From: an uncultured Clostridia bacterium | GTDB taxonomy: Bacteria > Bacillota > Clostridia > Oscillospirales > Acutalibacteraceae | Assembly: GCA_947305745.1 (NCBI GenBank) | Contig: CAMZEH010000001.1 | Coordinates: 124,001-188,000 of the forward strand | DNA: 64,000 nt | Direction of reading: 5' to 3' | Part shown: positions 44,500 through 54,161 of the stretch, piece by piece | Layout of the letters: every line of letters starts with the position of its first letter | Numbering within the stretch: the first letter of the stretch is position 1 | Translations under genes and position numbers: made by a program | The notes under the pieces: generated by a model | What the model was told of the DNA's origin: nothing | Databases searched by the model: none | What the model saw: only the letters and a program-made list of their open reading frames with translations

Positions 44500-45657
44500 T
44501 TATACTAAAGATTTTATAAATTCACGGACGGATTTGTCTGTTTCGAGAATTTGCTCAAGCGATGATACTTTTTGAGGTTTGAAATTATTTATTGCTGATT
44601 TCACTAGTTCGATAATTTCTAAAAATTTGATTTCTCCGCTCAAGAATAAGCTTACTGCAACTTCATTTGCAGCATTAACCGTAAGCGGTGCGGTGCCTCC
44701 GATTTTTATCGCTTTTCGGCATATCTCTATGGCCTCAAAAGCTTTGTTATCGGGTGCGAAAAAAGATAGATTTTTAATTTTGGCGAGATTTAATTTTTCA
44801 TTTTTTGAGTTTAATCTCTTTGGATATGTCAGTGCATACTGTATTGGGGTTTTCATCGTCGGAACACCCATTTGAGCTATAACCGAACCGTCTATATATT
44901 CAATCATCGAGTGAATTATACTTTCGCGATGAATAACAACATCAATTTTGTCCTCGGGGAGTCCGAAAAGGTGGCAAGCCTCAATAATCTCAAAGCCCTT
45001 ATTCATCATGGTTGCGGAATCGACTGTGATTTTTGCCCCCATATTCCAGCTGGGGTGATTTAGAGCGTCCTTAACAGTTACGTTTTCAAGCTCAGACTTT
45101 GTTTGACCAAAAAATGGTCCACCTGAAGCCGTGAGTATAAGTTTTTCTAAAAACGGCGAACTTGTTTTGCCGCCCAAACACTGAAATATCGCGCTATGTT
45201 CGCTATCCACGGGCAAAATTTGCACTCCATTTTTTCGGGCTTCGGATATTACAAGTTCTCCGCCTGCAACGAGTGTTTCTTTGTTTGCGAGGGCGATCGT
45301 CTTTTTAGCTTTTATCGCCGCCAAAGTCGGCTGAAGGCCAATCATTCCCGAGACGGCGGTGAGTACGGTATCAATTTTCGAAAGTGTTGATATTTCGCAC
45401 AATCCTTCCATTTTTGCAAGAACTTTAGTATCTGTATCGCTGATGTTTTGTTTTAGCGTTTTAGCGGCTTTTTCGTCATAAACCGCGACGAAATCAGGTT
45501 TGAATTCCCTGACTTGTTTTTCGAGTAATGCAATATTTTTGTTTGCTGAAATCGCACGAATTTTGATATTTTGTTCTTTGCAAACTTCAAGAGTTTGTGT
45601 GCCTATAGACCCCGTAGACCCCAGAATAGATATATTTTTTTGCATATTAAAATTCAC
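44500..45657 (-). CDS. dxr: 1-deoxy-D-xylulose 5-phosphate reductoisomerase
   Basis: This 385-residue enzyme is the second step of the MEP pathway, using NADPH. The N-terminal ILGSTGSIGTQTLEV is the dinucleotide-binding loop and PVDSEHSAIFQCL holds the metal-binding acidic residues. It stands between cdsA and rseP. Confidence 0.97.
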   Translation of the reverse strand: MNFNMQKNISILGSTGSIGTQTLEVCKEQNIKIRAISANKNIALLEKQVREFKPDFVAVYDEKAAKTLKQNISDTDTKVLAKMEGLCEISTLSKIDTVLTAVSGMIGLQPTLAAIKAKKTIALANKETLVAGGELVISEARKNGVQILPVDSEHSAIFQCLGGKTSSPFLEKLILTASGGPFFGQTKSELENVTVKDALNHPSWNMGAKITVDSATMMNKGFEIIEACHLFGLPEDKIDVVIHRESIIHSMIEYIDGSVIAQMGVPTMKTPIQYALTYPKRLNSKNEKLNLAKIKNLSFFAPDNKAFEAIEICRKAIKIGGTAPLTVNAANEVAVSLFLSGEIKFLEIIELVKSAINNFKPQKVSSLEQILETDKSVREFIKSLV

Positions 45658-45663
45658 CTTTGC

Positions 45664-46479
45664 TTAAGTGATAGAAATTAATCTTACAAAAATGTAAACG
45701 TACGGAACGACAAAAATTACGCTATCGAATCTATCCAAAATCCCGCCATGGCCGGGCATCAACGACCCGAAATCTTTGACTCCGCATTTGCGTTTTACCG
45801 CCGAAAAGCACAAGTCGCCGAGCACGGAAATAAGCGCTCCGACCAGTGCCATAATTATTATTTTGATGTAATTTATATGAATTTTTTCCGCGGAAATAAA
45901 CAAATCGAAAACGGCCGTTGCAAAAAGAGTCGAGAACACGCTCACGCTTATCCCGCAGAAAAAACCTTCGACCGTCTTTTTCGGGCTTATTTCGGGGCAA
46001 AGCTTATTCCTGCCGAAAAATTTTCCGCAAAAGTACGCACCGGTATCTGAAAGCCATGCAATGCACAGCGCCAGAAGTACGTAAAAGCATCCGTATTCCT
46101 TGCCGTAATCTCTAAGCAAAATGATACAGCTCAGAGAGACGGATATCAGCACTGTCGTGGCATAGCACATAAAAATTTGTTTTAGTGTGAGTTCCGGTTT
46201 TAAGATCATCGTCGCAAAAATCCATAAAGTATAAATGTACCAAAGCACGTACCAGTAGATTCCATATCCGAAAGCGGGTAAAAACGCGCTGAAAATTAGT
46301 GATGGGATTGATAATATCCAAATTTTGGCAATATCCATAACAGCGAACATTTCATTTACCGCTAAAACCGATATGGCGGCGGTGATTAAATTTATAAGTG
46401 CGGGCTGGCTTTGACCGAAAAAGAGCACTAAAACTGCAAACAAAGCGCCCGTGACTCCTGAAATAATTCTTTTGCGCAT
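45664..46479 (-). CDS. cdsA: phosphatidate cytidylyltransferase
   Basis: This 271-residue protein has about eight transmembrane segments and converts phosphatidic acid and CTP into CDP-diacylglycerol for phospholipid synthesis. The signature KRKCGVKDFGSLMPGHGGIL, continuing into DRFD, is complete. It is 6 bp from dxr and 3 bp from uppS. Confidence 0.96.
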   Translation of the reverse strand: MRKRIISGVTGALFAVLVLFFGQSQPALINLITAAISVLAVNEMFAVMDIAKIWILSIPSLIFSAFLPAFGYGIYWYVLWYIYTLWIFATMILKPELTLKQIFMCYATTVLISVSLSCIILLRDYGKEYGCFYVLLALCIAWLSDTGAYFCGKFFGRNKLCPEISPKKTVEGFFCGISVSVFSTLFATAVFDLFISAEKIHINYIKIIIMALVGALISVLGDLCFSAVKRKCGVKDFGSLMPGHGGILDRFDSVIFVVPYVYIFVRLISIT

Positions 46480-46482
46480 AAA

Positions 46483-47193
46483 CTATTGACCTCCGAATTT
46501 CCTGGTACGTTTAAGATATTCATTAATCGCTTTATCAAATTCTTGTTCGCCGAAATCGGGCCATAGAACGTCCGAAAAATAAAATTCCGAGTATGCCGCC
46601 TGCCAAAGCATAAAGTTTGAAAGACGTTGTTCGCCCGCCGTCCGTATGATCAGATCGGGGTCGGGTAAATTTTTTGTATAAAGGTAATCTGAAAAATTTT
46701 CTTCTGTGATTTCTTCAAATTTCATTTTGCCGTTTGATATTTTTATCGCAATCTCTTTCGTTGCATTTATTATCTCCGCTCTTGAGCCGTAGTTCATGGC
46801 GATATTTAGCTGCATACCCGTTTTTGAAGCGGTTTTCGTTTCAACGTTTTCGATGCCTTTTTTTATTTCCTCCGAAAATTTTGAGGTATCGCCTATGAAC
46901 TTTATTTTTATGTTTTCGTCTTCGAATTTATTCAGAACGTCGTTTATGTATTTTTTAAAAAGCAGCATAAGCGCTGAAATCTCAGCTTCCGAGCGTTTCC
47001 AGTTTTCCGTTGAAAACGCGTAAACGGTCATATTTTTGAGCCCGATTTTATTGCAATAAATTGCAAGATTTTTAAAATTTTCTGCGCCCTTCGAATGGCC
47101 AAAAGCCACCGGAAGATGGTGCTGTCGTGCCCATCTTCTGTTTCCGTCCATTATTATTCCGACGTGTTTTGGAAAACTTTCTGAATCGGTCAT
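46483..47193 (-). CDS. uppS: undecaprenyl diphosphate synthase
   Basis: This 236-residue cis-prenyltransferase makes the C55 carrier lipid for wall synthesis. IIMDGNRRWARQ holds the catalytic Asp, and DLIIRTAGEQRLSNFMLWQA is the conserved C-terminal motif with the diphosphate-binding arginine. It uses isoprenoid units from the dxr/ispG pathway encoded in the same operon. Confidence 0.97.
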   Translation of the reverse strand: MTDSESFPKHVGIIMDGNRRWARQHHLPVAFGHSKGAENFKNLAIYCNKIGLKNMTVYAFSTENWKRSEAEISALMLLFKKYINDVLNKFEDENIKIKFIGDTSKFSEEIKKGIENVETKTASKTGMQLNIAMNYGSRAEIINATKEIAIKISNGKMKFEEITEENFSDYLYTKNLPDPDLIIRTAGEQRLSNFMLWQAAYSEFYFSDVLWPDFGEQEFDKAINEYLKRTRKFGGQ

Positions 47194-47209
47194 GTCAAAT
47201 TTGTTCCTC

Positions 47210-47764
47210 TTATAGTGACATTACTTGTTTTGTTTTTGCGTCGCAGAGTTTCTCAATTTCCGCGCAGTATTTATCAGTCAGATCCTGAATTCTTTTTTCG
47301 CCTTTTTTCTGCTCATCTTCTGTGATTTCAGAATTTTTTTTCATATTTTTTGTTTTATCCATTGCGTCGCGGCGAATATTACGAATCGAAATTTTGGAAT
47401 TTTCTGCCATTGAAGATATTTCTTTTGAAATTTCTCTGCGTCTTTCTTCGGTAAGTTGCGGGAAGATAAGACGCAAAACTTTTCCGTCGTTTTGCGGATT
47501 TATGCCTATATCTGATTTTTGAATTTCTTTCTCTATTATGTTCAAAAGCGATACGTCCCAAGGCTGAATTACAAGAACCCTGGCTTCGGAAACCGAAATA
47601 GCGGCAACCTGATTAATAGGCGTCGGAGTGCCATAATAATCTACCATAACCTTATCGAGAACGGCGGGATTTGCGCGACCTGCTTGAATCGATGTGTATT
47701 CGGAATTGAGCCTTTCGCATGATGATTTCATTTTTGTTTCGGTGTCTTTAATAAGGCTGTTCAT
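47210..47764 (-). CDS. frr: ribosome recycling factor
   Basis: This 184-residue protein splits post-termination ribosomes with EF-G. The N-terminal helix, the AGRANPAVLDKVMVDYYGTP motif and the C-terminal three-helix bundle (RRDAMDKTKNMKKNSEITED) are typical. It follows pyrH by 29 bp. Confidence 0.97.
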   Translation of the reverse strand: MNSLIKDTETKMKSSCERLNSEYTSIQAGRANPAVLDKVMVDYYGTPTPINQVAAISVSEARVLVIQPWDVSLLNIIEKEIQKSDIGINPQNDGKVLRLIFPQLTEERRREISKEISSMAENSKISIRNIRRDAMDKTKNMKKNSEITEDEQKKGEKRIQDLTDKYCAEIEKLCDAKTKQVMSL

Positions 47765-47793
47765 AAATGTTATCCCCTTTTGATTTTTTTATT

Positions 47794-48501
47794 TTAAGCG
47801 TGTGCGATTGTGCCTAAATTCTCCCCATTTATCACTCTTATGAGGTTTTCAGGATTTTTTATGCTAAACACTATTACATCGATTTTGTTATCTCTGCACA
47901 TTGATGCAGCGGTTGAATCCATAACTTTTAAATTTTTTGAAAGAACTTCATCGAGCGTTACGTTTTCGTATTTTTTTGCGTTCGGATTTGTGGTTGGGTC
48001 GCTGTCGTAAACGCCGTCAATATTTGTGGCTTTTAAAATCGCTTCGGCGCCTATTTCTGCGGCTCTCAGTGATGATGCTGTATCGGTCGAAAAGAATGCA
48101 TTTCCTGTGCCGTAACCGAATATTACAACTCTGCCTTCTTCGAGATGTTTTACGGCTTTTGCGGGCGAATAAAGTTCTCCGATTTGCGCAAACGCTATCG
48201 AAGTCATAACCGAAGTTTTTACGCCGATGCTTTCGAGCGCGTCCGAAAGACCTATTGCGTTCATAACGGTTGCAAGCATGCCCATATGGTCAGCCTTAAC
48301 TCTGTTCATGTTTCCGCTCGATCTTCCGCGCCAGAAGTTCCCTCCGCCTACGACTATTGCAATTTGCGTGCCGATTTCAAGGCTTTTTTTAATTGCGCTT
48401 GCGATAGGTTTCATCGTTTCGAAATTAATCCCGAATTTCGATTCTCCCGCTAAAGCTTCACCGCTCAGTTTTATTATTATTCTTTTGTATTTAGGTTTCA
48501 A
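47794..48501 (-). CDS. pyrH: UMP kinase
   Basis: This 235-residue amino-acid-kinase-fold enzyme phosphorylates UMP to UDP. IKLSGEALAGESKFGI, VVGGGNFWRG and TNIDGVYDSDP are the diagnostic segments. The start is TTG with TAGGAG about 11 nt upstream, an unusual codon that may lower expression. It is the first gene of the eight-gene operon here; rpsB and tsf, often upstream, are absent. Confidence 0.97.
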   Translation of the reverse strand: MKPKYKRIIIKLSGEALAGESKFGINFETMKPIASAIKKSLEIGTQIAIVVGGGNFWRGRSSGNMNRVKADHMGMLATVMNAIGLSDALESIGVKTSVMTSIAFAQIGELYSPAKAVKHLEEGRVVIFGYGTGNAFFSTDTASSLRAAEIGAEAILKATNIDGVYDSDPTTNPNAKKYENVTLDEVLSKNLKVMDSTAASMCRDNKIDVIVFSIKNPENLIRVINGENLGTIAHA

Positions 48502-48561
48502 TCTGCAAACACTCCTACCGACTATTATTTTGATAAAAATTTAAAATTTTTTCTAATAAAT

Positions 48562-48590
48562 ATTTTACATTAAAAATCGGGTTATGTAAA
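48562..48590 (-). promoter_or_regulatory. promoter of the pyrH-polC operon
   Basis: On the minus strand TTTACA (48590-48585), 17 bp, TAAAAT (48567-48562), about 55 nt before the pyrH TTG. Confidence 0.65.
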
Positions 48591-48646
48591 CACTTAAAAT
48601 ACATTAACGTTACTAAGTAAAGCGTCGGCATGTGTGTTCGGGGTTA

Positions 48647-49540
48647 TCATGGCTGTTGTTTTTTTGTTAAGTTATAAGTATCCCTCTTTATGTCGATATC
48701 AAATGCTGTTTTATCTCCTTCCGGAGATTCAATTGTGAGCTCGGTTTTGCCTATTTTGGCAAAATCTGCATCAACTACGTATTCTTTCAGTTGCGCGTTG
48801 TATACTATATAAACATTACCGTATGTTTTATCTTTAAAATAAACTTTATATGTATCATCGAATGTCATACCTTCAGACCCTCCGCTGTACATAATTATTG
48901 CGTTGTAATATACTCTGCCTTTTACCGCCACAAAAGTACTGCCGGCTATAATAATCAAAATGCTTATTGCCATAGAGGCGAATTTTAGTTTTTGGTTTTT
49001 GAATATGAACCACGGGTATGCGAGCAGGGAAAGAAGGCAAAAAGTAGCGCTTATTAAATGGTAAGGGAAAAATGATACGGTTTCTGTCAAATACATTATA
49101 TAGTGTCCGCCCAACACGAGCAGTATGGGGAATAATATCAATATCCCCCACCATTTATCTTTTTTTAAAAAATATCCGATAAAACCCATAGGTATAGTTA
49201 ACAGTGTGCAAATAAACCACGCAGGGTAGTAATGGAATATTTCAAAACCGCGTTTGTAAAACGGAACTCGCAGTAAATATACTAGTGGTTGACTTATCAA
49301 AAAAAATACAAAACACTTAGTGGCGGAATCCAGTGCTGACTTGCTGTTCATGATAATAATTATCCCGAACAAAATCCATACTTCAAGGGATATTGCTATG
49401 TCCGCAAATGATGTGTATTTGGCAATTGGTAAAATCGCCATAAAAGCAGTATATGCCCCAGCTATTATCGCAAATATTATCAATTTTGGCCAGGTTATAT
49501 TTATACCGCCAAATAATTTTTTTAATTTTTTCAAAAACAT
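48647..49540 (-). CDS. multi-pass membrane protein of unknown function
   Basis: The 297-residue protein has about seven or eight transmembrane segments in its first 205 residues (for example LIIFAIIAGAYTAFMAILPI, VWILFGIIIIMN). A C-terminal outside domain of about 80 residues has alternating beta segments (YKVYFKDKTYGNVYIVYN). I recognise no family motif. The ATG has GGGAGG upstream and a consensus promoter. It lies between two operons and belongs to neither. Confidence 0.7.
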   Translation of the reverse strand: MFLKKLKKLFGGINITWPKLIIFAIIAGAYTAFMAILPIAKYTSFADIAISLEVWILFGIIIIMNSKSALDSATKCFVFFLISQPLVYLLRVPFYKRGFEIFHYYPAWFICTLLTIPMGFIGYFLKKDKWWGILILFPILLVLGGHYIMYLTETVSFFPYHLISATFCLLSLLAYPWFIFKNQKLKFASMAISILIIIAGSTFVAVKGRVYYNAIIMYSGGSEGMTFDDTYKVYFKDKTYGNVYIVYNAQLKEYVVDADFAKIGKTELTIESPEGDKTAFDIDIKRDTYNLTKKQQP

Positions 49541-49629
49541 TTCCTCCCAGTTGAGCTTAACTATAGCTCTTTTTTATGAGCCCACGCAAGAGATTAATTT
49601 TATGTGGTATTTATAAGTGACCGTTAATT

Positions 49630-49658
49630 ATTCTACAATATAGGCGCTTTTATGTCAA
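49630..49658 (-). promoter_or_regulatory. promoter of the membrane-protein gene
   Basis: On the minus strand TTGACA (49658-49653), 17 bp, TAGAAT (49635-49630). It gives a leader of about 80 nt. The 49541-49844 gap holds this promoter and the V-ATPase promoter and no gene. Confidence 0.8.
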
Positions 49659-49743
49659 TAGTTAAAATATTCGTCAGTTCATTTTAAGGAGGTAAATTAA
49701 TCTAAAAACATCAAATAATTTTTTTAAAATTTAAAATAGGTTA

Positions 49744-49771
49744 TTGACTTTTTAAATTTTTGTATCATAAT
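49744..49771 (+). promoter_or_regulatory. promoter of the V-type ATPase operon
   Basis: TTGACT (49744-49749), 16 bp, CATAAT (49766-49771), about 70 nt before the ATG at 49845. Confidence 0.6.
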
Positions 49772-49844
49772 TCATAGTGTATGTATTATTAGATATGCGG
49801 TGATAAATTTTATTTTGATATCTACCGAAAGTGAGGTACAAATC

Positions 49845-50156
49845 ATGGAAGATATGATAAGCAGGATCATAGAACGCGACAGAGAGGCGCGCGCGAGCCT
49901 TACCGAAGCTCGCCAGCTTAGGATTGACTCGGAGCAAAAGATAAGCGACATGAAAGCGAAAAAACGTGATGAATATCTCGAGAGGGCAAGAGCGAATATA
50001 AAATCGCTCGAAAAAAGCGAAAAAGTTAAAGCCGCGATAAAATTTAAAGCAATCGAAAATTCATATTCGCGCAAAACGGAAAAAATCGAGAAAATTTATG
50101 CGGAAAACAATAAAAAATGGACGGACGAACTTTTTGAAAAAGTTATAGAAAGATAA
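49845..50156 (+). CDS. V-type ATPase subunit G/H (stator stalk)
   Basis: The 103-residue protein is a single long charged helix (IIERDREARASLTEARQLRI) typical of the peripheral-stalk subunit G/H of archaeal-type ATPases, which pairs with subunit E. The ATG is preceded by GTGAGG; an earlier in-frame start at 49800 lacks a ribosome site. It is first in the V-ATPase operon, the usual place for this subunit. Confidence 0.85.
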   Translation: MEDMISRIIERDREARASLTEARQLRIDSEQKISDMKAKKRDEYLERARANIKSLEKSEKVKAAIKFKAIENSYSRKTEKIEKIYAENNKKWTDELFEKVIER

Positions 50157-50210
50157 TCTGAGATCAAAATTGTTTTGGAATGGTGGTGAAAAGGGCGGAC
50201 GAATTTGAGC

Positions 50211-51278
50211 ATGGATAAAAATTCGTTTCGGCTTGGTAAAATGATGTTATCTTATGCGTCAAATGCGGTTCTTTCAAAAGCGCGTGCCCTTTACGGCAAA
50301 CAAATTTCTCCAAAGATGTATGATGAGCTTCTGAGTTGCCGAGAGGTTGCGGATATAGCGTCATACTTAAAGCGCAAGACGGGTTATAGCGAAGTCCTTT
50401 CGGCTATTAACGAAAACAGCGTTCACCGCTCGGAGCTTGAGGAGCGTTTGAAGTTTAAGCTTTTTGCAGATTTTGAATCGCTCGGGAGATATGATTTATG
50501 GGTCGGAGAACATTTTTTCGAATATATAATCACAAGAGCGGAAATCGAGCAGATAATGCATAGCTTGATGCTGCTTTCGGTGGGCGAGTCGGGTGAATAT
50601 ATCCACTCCATACCGGGTTTCTTTTACAGCCATTCAAAGTTTGATATCAGAGCGCTCGAACACGTCGAAACTTACGATGAATTCTTCAAAATAATAAAAA
50701 AATCTCCGTATTATAAAATTATTTTGCCATTTAAGCCGGCTGCGGGGCAGCGCATCAATCTTACGGCAGTGGAAACAGCGCTTTATAATTACCTTTACGA
50801 TGTTGTTTTCGAAATTATAAATAAATACGTTAAAGGTAAGGCTAGGAAAGAGCTTATCGACTTCTTCAATATGTATATAGACCTTACAAATCTTGTGCGG
50901 ATAGTCAGAATGAAGAAATTCTATAATCTGTCGGAAGAATATATGGTTTCGGGGCTTATAAATCACGGGGCACTGAGCGAAGACAAGCTTAAAGAATTTA
51001 TAACTTGCCCTGACAATAAGAAGATGATGGCGGACATGAAAAATACAAAAATGGGCAGAAAATGGTTTTCGAGGGGGCTTGACGTTATTGATAAAGTGCC
51101 GATAAATATGAGATTTAACTGGTGCAGACACAATGTCAGATTTTCTGTTTCACCGCCTGTGGTGCTAATTTCATATATATTCCTAAAAGAAGTTGAAATT
51201 TTGAATCTTACGAATATCATCGAGGGCGTAAAATATCATATGTCGCCCGATGAGATAAAAAAGATGTTAATAGTTTAA
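50211..51278 (+). CDS. ntpC: V-type ATPase subunit C (d-type, rotor connector)
   Basis: This 355-residue all-helical subunit sits on the membrane ring and receives the central stalk. Family features include the N-terminal NAVLSKARALYGKQISPKMYD region, repeated three-helix bundles, and FFNMYIDLTNLVRIVRMKKF. ATG 50211 is used; a TTG at 50205 lies at better distance from GGGCGG and would add MS. It lies between the G/H and I subunits. Confidence 0.9.
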   Translation: MDKNSFRLGKMMLSYASNAVLSKARALYGKQISPKMYDELLSCREVADIASYLKRKTGYSEVLSAINENSVHRSELEERLKFKLFADFESLGRYDLWVGEHFFEYIITRAEIEQIMHSLMLLSVGESGEYIHSIPGFFYSHSKFDIRALEHVETYDEFFKIIKKSPYYKIILPFKPAAGQRINLTAVETALYNYLYDVVFEIINKYVKGKARKELIDFFNMYIDLTNLVRIVRMKKFYNLSEEYMVSGLINHGALSEDKLKEFITCPDNKKMMADMKNTKMGRKWFSRGLDVIDKVPINMRFNWCRHNVRFSVSPPVVLISYIFLKEVEILNLTNIIEGVKYHMSPDEIKKMLIV

Positions 51279-51328
51279 TTTTTCATTTTTATTCATATTA
51301 GATTGATGAAAGGTGAGGTATTCAAAAT

Positions 51329-53299
51329 ATGGCTGTTTCGGAAATGAATTTTATCAGTATGATAGGCAACATGAAAAATATTGATGAAATTATTAATATT
51401 TGCGGCGAGTCCGGTGTTTTCCAGCCGGATAACGTGTTTACGTTTTATTCGGATACCGAAGGTTTTACCGCGATTTCGGAAGAAAACCCTTATTCAGAGC
51501 CGTTTCAAGCGCTCGGCAATGCCATAAGCGGATGCGGTGGGAAGCTTTTTAACCTTGACATAAAAGATTTCCACGTCAGCAGGAGCAAAATTGAGCGGTA
51601 TGTTTCGTACTTTTCTGATTTGGTTACGAAAAAAGTAGACGAGAAGCGGGCGATATATCAAGAAATATCGGAGATAAAAGAAGAAATAAAAACTCTTAAG
51701 AATTTTTACGGTCTTGATAGAAGTCTGGAAGAAATCCTTTCGTGTGAGTATATAAAACCGAGGTTTGGCAAGATACCGCTTGCAAGTTATAGACAACTCG
51801 ATAAACTCACGGAGCAAAACGCGAAAAAGGGCATTGATATAGTATTTTTCCCGTTCAAGTGCGACGGCGAATATCAGTGGGGCGTTTATTTTGCGGACAT
51901 TGACCATAAAGAAGAGGTCGATAGGGTGTTTTCTTCAATGTATTTTGACGAAGTAAAAGTTAAGCCCTGCCCGAGAACACCATATGAACAAGCGGAATTT
52001 TTGCAAAACCGCCGGCAAGAGCTTTATAAAAATATTGAAGAAATCGAGAAAGAGCTTGCGGATTTCTGGGATTCACAAAAAAATCAGTGCATGAAATTTT
52101 ATCTTAAACTCCGTCAGCTAAGTGCTTATTTTGAAATCAAAGCCTACGCCGCGAGATATCACGATAATTTCATACTCGTCGGCTGGGTGCCCAAAGAAGA
52201 TTTAAAAAGTTTTGAAGAAAAGATTTCTAAAGTCAAAAATATCGAATATACGACCGAAGAAGGCAAAAATATTTTAAATCATCTCCCACCGGTAAAACTC
52301 AGAAACCGCAGAATTTTCAGGCCGTTTGAGTTTTTCGTGGATACTTACGGAATGCCCTCGTATAACGAGATGGACCCGACTATGTTCGTGGCGATTACAT
52401 ATACCGTGCTGTTCGGCATAATGTTCGCGGATTTGGGACAAGGTTTGGTGGTTTCGCTTGTGGGATATTTCATGTGGAAGTTCAAAAACATGAAACTCGG
52501 CAGGGCGCTGATACCGTGCGGAATATCCTCGGCAATTTTCGGAACGCTTTTCGGTTCGGTTTTCGGGTTCGAACATGCGCTGGACCCATTTTATCAAAAC
52601 GTTTTCGGGCTTAAAGAAAAGCCAATCGAAGTTATGGAATCATCGATGACGAATTATATAATTTATTCGGCGGTGGGGATAGGCGTACTGTTACTGATAC
52701 TTTCGCTGTTTTTGGGCATGTACTCGTCGCTCAAGCGAAGAAATATCGGCGAGGCGCTTTTCAGTCCGAATGGCCTTTGCGGACTTGTGTTTTATTCCTC
52801 GGCGGTTTTCGCGCTCATCGATATGATTGTACTTCATACAGGCATTGTTTCAGGCGCATTTTTGGGGTCCTTCATAGTATTGCCGCTGGTGCTTTTGATG
52901 TTCAGCGAGATGCTGGTTAAGCTCGTAAACAGAAAGCCCGACTGGAAACCCGAAAGTTGGGGTGATTATCTTACACAAAGTTTCTTTGAACTATTTGAAA
53001 CGATTTTAAGTTATATGTCAAATACGATATCATTTTTGAGGGTGGGTGCATTTGTGCTTGCACACGCAGGAATGATGATGGTTGTATTTACAATTGCGAA
53101 TATGAGCCAAGGGGGTATAGGTTATTATATAGTGCTTGTAATCGGTAATGTCGTTGTAATAGCTCTCGAAGCGCTCCTTGCGGGAGTTCAGGTGCTAAGA
53201 CTCGAATTTTATGAGATGTTCAGCAAATTTTTTGAGGGTCAAGGCAGGCCTTATTCTCCGATTAAAGTTTCGGAAAGCTTGCAAAATGTTCATCAGTAG
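51329..53299 (+). CDS. ntpI: V-type ATPase subunit I (a-type stator with ion half-channels)
   Basis: This is a 656-residue protein. The N-terminal 340 residues are cytoplasmic with coiled coils (IYQEISEIKEEIKTLKNFYG). The C-terminal half has seven or eight transmembrane segments, including TYTVLFGIMFADLGQG, SNTISFLRVGAFVLAHAGM with the essential Arg of the ion channel, and VIALEALLAGVQVLRLEFYE. It couples ion flow to ring rotation. Length and order are normal. Confidence 0.96.
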   Translation: MAVSEMNFISMIGNMKNIDEIINICGESGVFQPDNVFTFYSDTEGFTAISEENPYSEPFQALGNAISGCGGKLFNLDIKDFHVSRSKIERYVSYFSDLVTKKVDEKRAIYQEISEIKEEIKTLKNFYGLDRSLEEILSCEYIKPRFGKIPLASYRQLDKLTEQNAKKGIDIVFFPFKCDGEYQWGVYFADIDHKEEVDRVFSSMYFDEVKVKPCPRTPYEQAEFLQNRRQELYKNIEEIEKELADFWDSQKNQCMKFYLKLRQLSAYFEIKAYAARYHDNFILVGWVPKEDLKSFEEKISKVKNIEYTTEEGKNILNHLPPVKLRNRRIFRPFEFFVDTYGMPSYNEMDPTMFVAITYTVLFGIMFADLGQGLVVSLVGYFMWKFKNMKLGRALIPCGISSAIFGTLFGSVFGFEHALDPFYQNVFGLKEKPIEVMESSMTNYIIYSAVGIGVLLLILSLFLGMYSSLKRRNIGEALFSPNGLCGLVFYSSAVFALIDMIVLHTGIVSGAFLGSFIVLPLVLLMFSEMLVKLVNRKPDWKPESWGDYLTQSFFELFETILSYMSNTISFLRVGAFVLAHAGMMMVVFTIANMSQGGIGYYIVLVIGNVVVIALEALLAGVQVLRLEFYEMFSKFFEGQGRPYSPIKVSESLQNVHQ

Positions 53300-53351
53300 T
53301 TTATAATTATGCTATTTAATATATAAAAAATAATTTTTGGAGGTAACTATT

Positions 53352-53816
53352 ATGTTTACTATTTATTTAATTATCCCGGTGCTTTGCATCACTTTAACTT
53401 TATGGTTGGCCGTGAATGCGGTAAAGAGAGGCACAAGCAAAAAGAAAGCAGTAGTACTTCAGGTGTGTAGCACGGTCGCCTTAATGCTTTGCTGTTTGTT
53501 TATGCCCGCAAAAGCTGCCGAAACTCCTGCGGAAGAAACCTCAACCTCAACGAGCCAAAGCACAGAGGGAGAAGCTGCGAGAGCTAACGCATTTGGCATG
53601 GGACTTGTTGCATCGGCACTGGCCTTAGGGCTTGCCGGAATCGGCGGCGGTATAGCCGTTGCGTCGGCTGCGCCTGCGGCAATAGCGGCGACCTCAGAAG
53701 ATCCCAAAGCATTCGGTAAAGCACTTATATTTGTTGCACTTGGTGAAGGTATCGCACTTTATGGATTACTAATGTCATTCCTTATGTATACGCAAATCAG
53801 TCAACTGAAGATCTAG
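53352..53816 (+). CDS. ntpK: V-type ATPase subunit K (c-ring proteolipid)
   Basis: The 154-residue ring subunit starts at ATG 53352 with GGAGG upstream. It has four hydrophobic helices. The second hairpin (residues about 80-150) carries the ion-binding glutamate in LGEGIALYGLLMSFL. The first hairpin has no carboxylate in a matching position and is followed by a Thr/Ser/Glu-rich linker (ETPAEETSTSTSQSTEGEAA). Known proteolipids of this type carry one carboxylate per four helices. Whether protons or sodium ions are moved cannot be read from the sequence. Confidence 0.93.
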   Translation: MFTIYLIIPVLCITLTLWLAVNAVKRGTSKKKAVVLQVCSTVALMLCCLFMPAKAAETPAEETSTSTSQSTEGEAARANAFGMGLVASALALGLAGIGGGIAVASAAPAAIAATSEDPKAFGKALIFVALGEGIALYGLLMSFLMYTQISQLKI

Positions 53817-53828
53817 AGGTGAACTGCA

Positions 53829-54137
53829 ATGCGTTTTGAACTCATAAGTAACAGCCGAGATGCGATTGTTGGAATGCGGCTTGCAGGAATTGTCGGAACG
53901 CTTGTACGCACCGAAGCCGGTGCCGAAAAAGCTCTTGCTGAGGCCGTAAAAAAAGAAGACGTCGCGATAATTTTAATAAATGAAGGGCTTGCGAATAAAA
54001 TTCCCGAGTCTGTTAATAAATTTAAAAATCACGGTGGCAAGCCTCTTGTGGTTGTTATTCCCGACGGCAAGTCCGAAGGACGTGCGGCAGATTCCATAAC
54101 AAAATACATCAATGAGGCTATCGGGCTTAAAATATAA
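53829..54137 (+). CDS. ntpG: V-type ATPase subunit F
   Basis: This 102-residue alpha/beta protein is the central-stalk subunit F (NtpG in Enterococcus naming). GMRLAGIVGTLVRTEAGAEK, VAIILINEGLANKI and PLVVVIPDG are typical. It starts 12 bp after subunit K and precedes subunit E. Confidence 0.92.
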   Translation: MRFELISNSRDAIVGMRLAGIVGTLVRTEAGAEKALAEAVKKEDVAIILINEGLANKIPESVNKFKNHGGKPLVVVIPDGKSEGRAADSITKYINEAIGLKI

Positions 54138-54161
54138 AACTCGGCGAAAGAGGGGGTTAGT

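Noticed and set aside
49552..49575. Small hairpin GAGCT/AGCTC with T6 before the membrane-protein gene
   Set aside because: The T run is on the plus strand, where no gene precedes it; it lies in the minus-strand leader and is probably chance.
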